Of a stretch of 64,000 nucleotides of DNA, positions 36,347 to 43,454 are shown piece by piece. The translations under genes and the position numbers were made by a program. Numbering within the stretch: position 1 is the stretch's first letter; each line of letters begins with the position of its first letter. The stretch comes from Bacillus sp. EB01 (lineage in GTDB: Bacteria; Bacillota; Bacilli; Bacillales; Cytobacillaceae): NCBI RefSeq assembly GCF_000613125.1, contig NZ_HG964497.1:212910-276909 (forward strand), in the 5' to 3' direction. The notes under the pieces were generated by a model that saw nothing but the letters and a program-made list of their open reading frames with translations, ran no database searches and was not told where the DNA came from.

Positions 36347-36700
36347 TTAGCCAATGAGAAACTCTTCAAGCTCTTCCAAACGTTGGATAGCTTTTGATAG
36401 TGATATATCTCCGTTCTTCTGATAGTGCCTTAAAATAATATTCCGGATTTGTTGGAACTCTTTTTTAGGATTGAAAATCCTAGCTTTTACATAATGAGGG
36501 TCATTTTTTGTATTTTCAAATAAATGGACTAGATCTAGAAAATGTCCAGTTTGTTTGCAACCAGAACAATTCCACGAACCTTCATGTGAATCCATAATTA
36601 CCCGGTCTTGACATATAAAACAAGGGAAGAAAACTGTTGTTTTTTCAAGGTAATAATCAATCTTCTTTTCCTTTAAGAATGAAATTGCTATAGTGTTCAA
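36347..36700 (-). CDS. Zinc-ribbon protein, DnaG/CHC2-like finger
   Basis: 117 residues. Cys27-x2-Cys30 and Cys45-x2-Cys48 in CFIC … WNCSGC, followed by GHFLDLV, the pattern of the primase-type zinc ribbon (FHC…C-F-x-C-G…GDVIDFV). No primase catalytic domain follows, so it is a stand-alone nucleic-acid-binding finger. TTG start overlaps the stop of the upstream excisionase-like gene. Confidence 0.7.
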   Translation of the reverse strand: MNTIAISFLKEKKIDYYLEKTTVFFPCFICQDRVIMDSHEGSWNCSGCKQTGHFLDLVHLFENTKNDPHYVKARIFNPKKEFQQIRNIILRHYQKNGDISLSKAIQRLEELEEFLIG

Positions 36701-36966
36701 CTAATTGCATCCCTTTGAGCTTTTGTTAACGGCATAGAATGAAGAAGGAATTCTTTAAAGTCACTACCTTTTATAGCATATTTGCCGCCAAACGAATAGG
36801 ACTTGAGTTTTCCGGATCTTAACCACCTACGAACTGTTTCAATATGAACATTTAAAACTTCTGCTACAAAACTCGGACGTAAGGTAGCTCCATCAGGAAT
36901 ATTCAAAAACTCATCGGTTAATTTGTTTTCTAAACCTAATTCGTCTAAAAGATTAATTTTACTCAT
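36697..36966 (-). CDS. Excisionase-type (MerR-like HTH) DNA-binding protein
   Basis: 89 residues with an HTH_17-type core: LRPSFVAEVLNVHIETVRRWLRSGKLKSYSFGGKYAIKGSDFKEFL. This winged helix is typical of excisionases and recombination directionality factors. It overlaps the zinc-ribbon gene downstream and lies inside the element near its three tyrosine recombinases, so a role in excision is likely. Confidence 0.8.
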   Translation of the reverse strand: MSKINLLDELGLENKLTDEFLNIPDGATLRPSFVAEVLNVHIETVRRWLRSGKLKSYSFGGKYAIKGSDFKEFLLHSMPLTKAQRDAIS

Positions 36967-37149
36967 TTTCTCTATTTTCCCTCCTTAAGTATATTTTTGT
37001 TGTCCTTTGTTAACCTATGTTATGAATTATGTCCTGTTTTAAAAAATATATAACCAACTTTAAAAGATATTTTAAATTAATTATATAAAAATCCCTGCTC
37101 TTATTTTTTATAAAGACACTTATATAATGAAATAATTATTAATATAACA

Positions 37150-37290
37150 AATAACAAAAAAGTATTAGGAGAAAGAGTGGGAATCAACGAGCCTTATTTG
37201 CAAGGGATTATCATTTCTTTTTCAATTCATGTGAGTCGAAAACGTGCCGGGGCGCTTTTATCTGTTCTTATAACGCGAGTAACGTGTTTA
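37150..37290 (+). pseudogene. Probable remnant of an XRE-type repressor
   Basis: The plus strand reads …LGERVGINEPYLQGII … SRKRAGALLSVL, which resembles a cI/XRE helix-turn-helix with a short deletion. A GTG with AGGAGAAAG exists but would give only 44 codons. Low certainty. Confidence 0.35.
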
Positions 37291-37298
37291 TATAAAAA

Positions 37299-37322
37299 CG
37301 GGAGGTTCTAAGACCTCCCTTT
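37299..37322 (-). terminator. Terminator overlapping the stop codon of the 59-residue gene
   Basis: GGGAGGT / ACCTCCC inverted repeat with GTTTTTA on the minus strand. Confidence 0.8.
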
Positions 37323-37487
37323 CAATTTATTTTCATATTCGTATCTTATAAAAATCCGCTCGTGAATTAACTTCAATTGGTCAACGTATGCTGACAGTTC
37401 CTCTCTAGTTTTGGATTTCTTTAACTTTTTACGGATAGCATTTATCTGTTTCTTTTCTGAACTTGTTAGATACGCTGCAGGTAGCAA
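37308..37487 (-). CDS. Small basic helical protein (59 residues)
   Basis: TTG start at 37487 with GGAGGGG five bases upstream; reads LPAAYLTSSEKKQINAIRKK … and ends at TAG inside the loop of a terminator hairpin. Highly charged, predicted as two helices. Below the usual 60-codon cut-off. Family unknown; position between the excisionase-like gene and the XRE repressor suggests a control or recombination accessory role. Confidence 0.6.
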   Translation of the reverse strand: MLPAAYLTSSEKKQINAIRKKLKKSKTREELSAYVDQLKLIHERIFIRYEYENKLKGRS

Positions 37488-37640
37488 TTCTTCCCCTCCA
37501 ATTTGAAAAGCTTATACCGCTATACAAAGATATATTTTGGAGATAATCATTCTTTCCTTTATTCATATGACAAAATTCACGCTATTGTTATCCATTAGTT
37601 TTATTCATTCCTTTCTGGTCCTATTCGCCAAAAGGTCCGC

Positions 37641-38072
37641 TCATCTCTCAATATAATCTTTAACATATCGCGAGTAGCTATAAATATTTTCGTATACTCT
37701 GGATGTACTTTTCGATCCTTCTGAAATAGCGCATAACAACCTTATCAAGTCTGGGCGTTTCCGAATGATATCAACTAAACCTTGAATTTCATCGGTCTTC
37801 AGCTTATTTAAAAAAGCGTTTACTTCCTGGATACAGCGCTGCCTTTTATCATCATCCGCTAATATCAGATATTCCATTTCATATGGTTCCTGGTTTTCAA
37901 GCCCTAGTATAGAAATTACGTTTCTCTTCACACTCTCCGGTACTTCCTTTACTAAACCTTTTTCCACTGAATAAATATATGAATGCGATTTCCCCAGCAT
38001 TTCGGACAGATTTTTTGCACTGATGCCTCTTCTTTCCCTTTCATCCTTCAACCAGAGAATAAAATCTTCCAT
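37641..38072 (-). CDS. XRE-family transcriptional regulator
   Basis: 143 residues. N-terminal helix-turn-helix: LKDERERRGISAKNLSEMLGKSHSYIYSVEKGLVKEVPES. The C-terminal part is helical (NAFLNKLKTDEIQGLVDIIRKRP). GAAGGAGG ribosome site. It is transcribed away from the tyrosine recombinase at 38221, with about 150 bases between, so it probably represses that gene and is the element's maintenance repressor. Confidence 0.85.
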   Translation of the reverse strand: MEDFILWLKDERERRGISAKNLSEMLGKSHSYIYSVEKGLVKEVPESVKRNVISILGLENQEPYEMEYLILADDDKRQRCIQEVNAFLNKLKTDEIQGLVDIIRKRPDLIRLLCAISEGSKSTSRVYENIYSYSRYVKDYIER

Positions 38073-38220
38073 TGTTATTACCTCCTTCTTATTATCTGTA
38101 TTGCCTTAGAAAAAGTTTTTATTACATTGTGTATAAAAATGTAAAACTGAAACATTCTATAGAACACAACTCAATAGAAACATCTAATAGGAAACATCAA
38201 ATATTATTTTGAGGAGGTTC

Positions 38221-39201
38221 ATGCTTCTGACACAGCAAAAAAAATTAGATGATGCATTCAAAGAATTTTTGGTTGTTCAATCGGTAAAAAAGGGATTAAA
38301 GGAACGGACAGTCCGTGAGCATAAGGTCCACTTTGATTATTTCAAAAGCTATCTAAAAAACAGCGGAATTCAAGTTGCAAATGTAAACGATGTTACGGAT
38401 ATGATTTGCGCCGGATACTGGGAATTTCTCCGGAACAAAGTGAAATGGAGCGACCATAGACGGATTGGAAGTAAGCTCAAGAACGAGGAAAAAGGATTAT
38501 CCCAAACAACAATAAATATCCGGACGCGGACCCTGAAGGCTCAGTTTAATTATTATAAGAAAAAGGGTTATATTCTTGACAACCCATGGCAGGAATTCAA
38601 TTTGAGGCATGAAGACGCTACGCCAAGGTATTGGAGCAAGTCAGAACTTTTCAGGCTGTTAGATGCTATAAACGCCGACTCGTTCGAAGGCGAACGTGAC
38701 CGGGCTCTGTATCTGTTCCTCCTTGATACCGGAGCCCGGATTGGTGAAACATTACAGCTTAATGAATGGAATTTTGATTTGAACGAAGGAGAAGTTCATT
38801 TCCCCGCACAAATCACAAAAAACGGTCATCCCCGTACAAGCCCCCTGGGCAAGGATACCGTCACATTGCTCCAGAGGTTGTTTAAACGAAATTCTGAGGT
38901 TTCTCCTAAAACATCTTACGGAGCATTCATTACTGGAAATGGTACACGAATCACCTATGCCGGAGTCCGGGACAACCTTGTGAGGTATGCGAAGAAAGCA
39001 AAACTGGATCATGCTCATTTTCACCAATTTCGTCATTCCTTTGCCGTCCATTACACGTTAAATGGAGGAGACGAAGTATCGCTGATGCAAATTGGTGGAT
39101 GGAGAGCACAGCAGTCCTTAAGGCGATACCGGACACTGACAGAGAACGATTTGAAGAAGCAGCACCAAAAGTTTGCGCCCGTTAACAGTTTGTTTCAATA
39201 A
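38221..39201 (+). CDS. Tyrosine recombinase, XerC/D-like, 326 residues
   Basis: SAM-like N-terminal DNA-binding domain (residues 1-115) and catalytic domain with Arg in DTGARIGETLQL, the HxxR box HQFRHSFAVH, GGWRAQQSLRRY with the Tyr nucleophile. ATG at 38221 has GAGGAGG seven bases upstream. Convergent with the second recombinase at 39564 over a small coiled-coil gene. Both have the same domain order, suggesting they act together or are alternative integrases of one element. Confidence 0.9.
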   Translation: MLLTQQKKLDDAFKEFLVVQSVKKGLKERTVREHKVHFDYFKSYLKNSGIQVANVNDVTDMICAGYWEFLRNKVKWSDHRRIGSKLKNEEKGLSQTTINIRTRTLKAQFNYYKKKGYILDNPWQEFNLRHEDATPRYWSKSELFRLLDAINADSFEGERDRALYLFLLDTGARIGETLQLNEWNFDLNEGEVHFPAQITKNGHPRTSPLGKDTVTLLQRLFKRNSEVSPKTSYGAFITGNGTRITYAGVRDNLVRYAKKAKLDHAHFHQFRHSFAVHYTLNGGDEVSLMQIGGWRAQQSLRRYRTLTENDLKKQHQKFAPVNSLFQ

Positions 39202-39243
39202 AAAATCCCCCTTGTGTAATACTCACACACAAGGGGGTTTTAT
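39202..39243. terminator. Terminator after the 38221 recombinase
   Basis: AATCCCCCTTGTGT / ACACAAGGGGGTTTT inverted repeat directly after the stop codon, with A and T tails on both sides. Confidence 0.85.
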
Positions 39244-39248
39244 CATTA

Positions 39249-39521
39249 TTATTGGTTTTTTAGTTTGTATTTAACGTTTTTTATTTCGCTTTCGTGCTTA
39301 ATAGAGCGAGCTGCCAAAGTATCAATGACTCGTTGTTGGTCTTCTAAAGCTTCTATTAGATCGTCTGTCTTTACATCAATATGCTTCTCTATGCGGTCAA
39401 AATACGGTCCAATACCATTAATAAGAGTATCGTTAATACTTGTAACATTTTTTATCAGTTCTTGCTGCCCTTGATTGAGTTCTTTTAATTCATTGAGAAT
39501 TAATTTCAAATTTTCTTCCAT
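39249..39521 (-). CDS. Small coiled-coil protein
   Basis: 90 residues, almost all helical (LKLILNELKELNQGQQELIKN … DTLAARSIKHESEIKN), with heptad-like spacing. GGAGG ribosome site. Unknown function; common beside integrases in Bacillaceae mobile DNA. Confidence 0.65.
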   Translation of the reverse strand: MEENLKLILNELKELNQGQQELIKNVTSINDTLINGIGPYFDRIEKHIDVKTDDLIEALEDQQRVIDTLAARSIKHESEIKNVKYKLKNQ

Positions 39522-39563
39522 TTGGATTACCTCCGTTCTTTATTAAAAAGGTCAAGATTGTTT

Positions 39564-40607
39564 TTAAAATAAGTCGTTTAAAGGACTGAATTGATTATGC
39601 TGCTGTCTTATATCTTCACCATTCATTTGGATATACTTCCGGACCATATTCATTGTTGAATGACCCAGGATTCGCTGTAAGGTGAACGCATCACCACCGT
39701 TCAATATATAAAATTTCGCGAATGTATGTCGGAATGTATGAGGAGAAACACGGACATTTGTGATCCCAGCCTGTTCCCCGTAGGTTTTTATTCTGGAACG
39801 AACCCAGCTTGGGTCGATTCTTCCTCCGTAATTGGATAAGAATAAATGCTCGGTATCTTCAAATACACTATTTTCTTTTATTAGTGTCTGTATCATTTTT
39901 GCTGTTCTTTTTGACAATGGAAGTATTCGTGCGCTTGTATTCTTGGCAAGTGGAGCAGGTACTCTTATCATTTTTTGTTCAGAATAAAAATCACTGATGG
40001 TTAGACCCAGTGCTTCATTTGCTCTTATTCCAGTATCCAAAAATAATAACATTAAGGTATAATCCCTGAACCCTGCATATGTGCGTTGGTCGGGCTGTTT
40101 TAATAGTTCGATGATTTGCTGTTTTGAAAATGCTACGATTGTATCCTGTTCTGTTTTCAGTAGCTTAATCCTTTTCGTCGGATTTTCTGGAATATGACCT
40201 TCGTCAGCAAGGAATTTAAACAGGGTTTTTAGCGTCCTTAGCCGTATGTTTATAGTTGTGGCGGCAAGACCCTTCTTCTCCGTCTTATACCTCACAGAAG
40301 CCTGTGTGTGGTCGTCCCACAGTCGTTTTTCTTTTCCCATATAATAAATATAGTCCCGGATCATTTCAGTCGTGATATCTGCCGCCAAATGAACATCCGG
40401 ATATCGATTCCTCAGGAACAGGGTAAAATAACCGTAGTTGGTGAAATGGTCCTTCAATGTACGTTCCCTGAGCCCCTCAAGCTCTTTTGCTCGCATGAAG
40501 ATAGCGAATAGCTCATCAAGTGACCTTTCATGCACAACATTTGTCTCTTCTTCTGTAAAACGCCTTGATGCTGTCTTTTTTCCTTTTCGTTTGCTTTGTT
40601 CAGCCAA
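39564..40607 (-). CDS. Tyrosine recombinase, likely integrase acting at selC
   Basis: 347 residues. N-terminal SAM-like domain, then catalytic Arg in DTGIRANEALGL, HTFRHTFA, LGHSTMNMVRKYIQ with the Tyr nucleophile. TTG at 40607 is chosen because AAGGAGG lies 8 bases upstream; ORF codons before it carry no start signal. It stands 156 bases from the CCA end of intact selC, the usual place for a tRNA-targeting integrase, and 23 kb from the other copy of the attachment core. It is the best candidate for the enzyme that inserted element IV. Confidence 0.9.
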   Translation of the reverse strand: MAEQSKRKGKKTASRRFTEEETNVVHERSLDELFAIFMRAKELEGLRERTLKDHFTNYGYFTLFLRNRYPDVHLAADITTEMIRDYIYYMGKEKRLWDDHTQASVRYKTEKKGLAATTINIRLRTLKTLFKFLADEGHIPENPTKRIKLLKTEQDTIVAFSKQQIIELLKQPDQRTYAGFRDYTLMLLFLDTGIRANEALGLTISDFYSEQKMIRVPAPLAKNTSARILPLSKRTAKMIQTLIKENSVFEDTEHLFLSNYGGRIDPSWVRSRIKTYGEQAGITNVRVSPHTFRHTFAKFYILNGGDAFTLQRILGHSTMNMVRKYIQMNGEDIRQQHNQFSPLNDLF

Positions 40608-40762
40608 AACAAAAACCTCCTTCGCTTTTTGTCGGGGTTTTGCCCAAACATACGCAAAGGAGGTCACACGGTCTGTTTTATCTACCCCACACGGTCTATG
40701 GGGAAAACAAAACAGTATGTATAAAATTCCAATTCATCAGAAACCTTGATGGTTCAAGGGTT
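40608..40762. promoter_or_regulatory. Right element end: integrase promoter and arm-type repeats
   Basis: CACACGGTCTG (40665-40675) and CACACGGTCTA (40688-40698) repeat the word ACGGTCT, which is also the inner end of the attachment core. The same word occurs twice at the left end (17560, 17586). Confidence 0.55.
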
Positions 40763-40860
40763 TTGGCGGGACTGTGTGGGAATCGAACCCACCTGACCTG
40801 GCACGCAGGTCACAAGCGGTTTTGAAGACCGTGGAGGACACCAGTACCCCATTCAGCCCC
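40763..40860 (-). tRNA. selC: tRNA-Sec (UCA)
   Basis: 98 nucleotides with encoded CCA. The minus strand shows an acceptor stem GGGGCUG pairing with CAGUCCC plus discriminator G, D arm with GGGG…CCUC, anticodon loop CUUCAAA with UCA (40823-40825), a seven-pair variable arm UGACCUG / CAGGUCA, and T arm GUGGG UUCGAUU CCCAC. The long acceptor-T stack, long variable arm and UCA anticodon identify selenocysteine tRNA. The gene is intact although its 3' half is part of a 72-bp duplication created by integration. It serves UGA recoding with SelA, SelB and SelD, which are outside this window. Confidence 0.95.
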
Positions 40861-40883
40861 GTGTTAATATGATGACAAGGATT

Positions 40884-40912
40884 ATTATAGCAAAAAACTA
40901 CTATTGCGGCTA
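40884..40912 (-). promoter_or_regulatory. Probable selC promoter
   Basis: Perfect -10 TATAAT on the minus strand (40884-40889), 24 bases before the mature tRNA 5' end; the -35 (TAGCCG-like) is weak. Confidence 0.55.
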
Positions 40913-41000
40913 TAGAAATGTTTGAATGCCACAGTCTTGTCATATTTTGCGGAATCGATTTATAATAGTGATAGTGATTACTTGAACGCAGGTGAATGCA

Positions 41001-41426
41001 TTGATAGATATTTTAAAAGAATTAATGATAGTGATCTGGGTATTCTTATTGTTTGGGTTGATGGCAATTGGCGGATTTTTTATGTTCCGTAAATTCCTTA
41101 AGAAACTTCCTAAGGAAGATGGCAAATCGATCATGGATTGGGAAGAGTATTATGTCAATCAGTCGCGCCATCTCTGGCCGGATGACCAAAAGGCGTTTCT
41201 TGAAGAACTTGTCACCCCTGTTCCTGAGTTGTTCCGTGATGTAGCAAGGCATAAGATTGCCGGGAAAATTGGTGAGTTGGCCTTAAATGAAAGAGTAAAC
41301 AAGATTGACCAGGACCTCATTATTAAAGGATATATCATGGCAACCCCAAAGCGAGACCACAAATTTTTAAAAAAGACGTTACATGAAAAACAAATTGATC
41401 TGACTCCATACCAGCACTTATTTTAG
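41001..41426 (+). CDS. yneK: DUF2621 membrane-anchored protein, YneK-like
   Basis: 141 residues, one N-terminal membrane helix (MIVIWVFLLFGLMAIGGFFMF) and a cytoplasmic domain with PVPELFRDVARHKIAGKIGELAL, as in Bacillus YneK/DUF2621. Starts at TTG 41001 with AGGTGA five bases before; a GTG at 40992 overlaps that site. YneK is next to the ccd genes in B. subtilis, which supports the name. Function unknown. First core gene to the right of selC. Confidence 0.8.
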   Translation: MIDILKELMIVIWVFLLFGLMAIGGFFMFRKFLKKLPKEDGKSIMDWEEYYVNQSRHLWPDDQKAFLEELVTPVPELFRDVARHKIAGKIGELALNERVNKIDQDLIIKGYIMATPKRDHKFLKKTLHEKQIDLTPYQHLF

Positions 41427-41467
41427 CCGCCAAAGAGCGGTTTTTTTCATTTTACCAGGTAGTAAGT

Positions 41468-41635
41468 TTTTTAGATTAATGAAGAATTTCAACCCACCAA
41501 TTTATCTAATAAAACTACTTTTATAGATTAATAACCCCTATAGAATCGCCGATTAATCTAATAAACCTATTATTTTGGATTAATCGACCATACATCGCCA
41601 TCAATTAATCCAATAAACGCTACTTGAATTTCCTC
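41468..41635. repeat. Tandem repeat array of ~51 bp, three imperfect units
   Basis: Each unit holds the words AGATTAAT, a C-rich middle (ACCCC/ATCGCC) and ATTAATCTAATAAA; inner units are bounded by AGATTAAT / ATTAATCT inverted repeats. No coding function. It lies between yneK and ccdC. Confidence 0.75.
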
Positions 41636-41681
41636 ACCCCTTAACTCTCCACCATCAAAATAACAAAAACAGCCGAACCAC

Positions 41682-42173
41682 TCAGGTCGGCTGTTTTTTA
41701 CGAAGTAGTTCGTTCTGCAGTTTTTTAAAGTCGCGGTACATGGCAATCCGCCATGGCAAGATCATAGAAAATGCCAGAAGGAAGAACATCCCGGATAATT
41801 CCCCTAAGTCGATCGTCGCACTCAAGATCAACTTCATGATTAGCCGAACAATTAGCAAGCCGATCAAAATAAAGAAAAATGCTTTCGAGCGTTTTACATA
41901 TATTTGTTCATCCTTGACCTCGAATGAAGAGGTTTTAATCAGCAGGATTGAGAATATCATCCCGATAACAACTGCTTCGACGATCTCCAGTCCTGTGAGA
42001 CGGAATTCCGGCACGATATACATCAGTGCTCCAGTGCTCATACCAATTGGAGGAATGATGATTTTTAGGGCTGTGGCAGGTTTTTTCGCTGCCTTCATCC
42101 TGACAAACATAGCCATTGTAGCCATGCCTAATGCGACAACTGTTGATGCAAGGGCAAGATTCATGCGTCTCAT
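41682..42173 (-). CDS. ccdC: CcdC-family membrane protein
   Basis: 163 residues with four or five membrane helices; matches CcdC (YneN region) of Bacillus in size and pattern (ALKIIIPPIGMSTGALMYIVPEFR, KRSKAFFFILIGLLIVRLIMK). It sits 75 bases downstream of ccdA on the same strand. In B. subtilis CcdC is encoded with CcdA, though it is dispensable for cytochrome c synthesis. Terminator-like CAGCCGACC / GGTCGGCTG at 41672-41699 overlaps its end. Confidence 0.85.
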   Translation of the reverse strand: MRRMNLALASTVVALGMATMAMFVRMKAAKKPATALKIIIPPIGMSTGALMYIVPEFRLTGLEIVEAVVIGMIFSILLIKTSSFEVKDEQIYVKRSKAFFFILIGLLIVRLIMKLILSATIDLGELSGMFFLLAFSMILPWRIAMYRDFKKLQNELLRKKQPT

Positions 42174-42248
42174 CCCAATCTAGTAAGTAGGTTAACAAGC
42201 TAATTATAGTATAAATTGAAAACTCTGGCACGTCATTTTACTGAAATT

Positions 42249-42959
42249 CTAAAAGCCTGTGAAGCCGCCGAACATTGGCTGCAAAACTTGAATGATGACA
42301 GTCAGCCAGTCAAAAAACAGTATGATACCCATAGCAATCATGATGGAACCGCCGACTTTCATGATTTTAATCGAATTACGCTTAATCCATGCCATCCGGC
42401 CGATGAAGAAGGACAGAATGAAGAACGGAATAGCGAATCCAAGGACGTACGCAATCATAAGCGGCATACTTGCGCTAGGGTCGGTTGCTGCAAGCGATAG
42501 TACTGCGCCGAGGATCGGTCCGGTACAGGGTGTCCAGCCTGCTGCGAACGCCATACCGATCAAGACAGAGCCAGCAAAGCCAGCAGGACGGTTCTTGAAT
42601 TGGTACTTGCGGTCCTTCATCAGGAATTCTGGCTTGAAGAAACCGATTATCATCAACCCGAAAATGACCATGAATATCGCGCCGATTTGGCGAATCAAAT
42701 CCTGGTTCTGGTACAGGAACGAGCCAATGTAGGATGTCATAAAGCCCATCATGATAAAGATTGACGAGAAACCTATTAAGAAAAAAATCGTATGCAGAAT
42801 GCTTCGCCTTTGCATCATGCCATTATCACTTTTCAAGTCACTAACAGACATTCCAGTTATATAAGAAAGGAATGCGGGATAAAGCGGCAGGCAGCAAGGT
42901 GATATAAAACTCAGAAACCCGGCACCCAATGCGAGGAACAAATTAACTTCTGTACCCAT
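42249..42959 (-). CDS. ccdA: Thiol-disulfide transport protein CcdA (DsbD-like)
   Basis: 236 residues, six membrane helices. The two key cysteine motifs are present: SPCCLPLYPAF (helix 1) and AAGWTPCTGPILG (helix 4). CcdA passes electrons from cytoplasmic thioredoxin to outer-face thiol proteins for cytochrome c assembly and spore cortex formation. The first motif has two adjacent Cys (CC) where SPCVLP is more usual. Full length. Confidence 0.93.
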   Translation of the reverse strand: MGTEVNLFLALGAGFLSFISPCCLPLYPAFLSYITGMSVSDLKSDNGMMQRRSILHTIFFLIGFSSIFIMMGFMTSYIGSFLYQNQDLIRQIGAIFMVIFGLMIIGFFKPEFLMKDRKYQFKNRPAGFAGSVLIGMAFAAGWTPCTGPILGAVLSLAATDPSASMPLMIAYVLGFAIPFFILSFFIGRMAWIKRNSIKIMKVGGSIMIAMGIILFFDWLTVIIQVLQPMFGGFTGF

Positions 42960-43222
42960 AATTAAACCTCTCCCAAACGATACTATCTAGCTGTATCCAT
43001 TCTAACAAAAAGTTAGCGTAAAAGTTAGGAAACTGCATGAAAGTTTTGTGTCATCCCCGCAAGTTTGATAAGATAGTCACAGTGAATAGGTTTTGTAAAT
43101 TTTTTTACATAAACTTTTGTATTTTTTACCAATATAGGGTATACTTAGTCAAGTATTATACTTATTTTAAGAAAACTTTACTCATCTGCTATTTATTCTT
43201 AACCAAGAAAGGAATTACAGCC

Positions 43223-43420
43223 GTGTTGAAACAGGACTTGCTTTCCCTAATTGAACAAAAGCGGATTGAGTTGTATCAGGTTGCTGCAGCGAACGGCTTA
43301 AGCTCCTCTATTGCAATTCGGTATAGCCAGGAACTCGACCATTTGCTTAACCAATATAATGATACATATATTCTAAAACTGCCAACCGAATCAACAAAAA
43401 CAGCCCCGCTATCTTTCTAA
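43223..43420 (+). CDS. Spo0E-like aspartyl-phosphate phosphatase
   Basis: 65 residues, two-helix protein with the Spo0E signature SQELDHLLNQY in the second helix. Such proteins dephosphorylate Spo0A~P and delay sporulation. GTG at 43223 (or TTG at 43226) follows AAAGGA; the upstream in-frame sequence is AT-rich promoter DNA. Followed by CAGCCGCGC / GCGCGGCTG terminator (43402-43436). Confidence 0.85.
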   Translation: MLKQDLLSLIEQKRIELYQVAAANGLSSSIAIRYSQELDHLLNQYNDTYILKLPTESTKTAPLSF

Positions 43421-43454
43421 GCGCGGCTGTTTTATTTTTTAAAAATAATTTATT

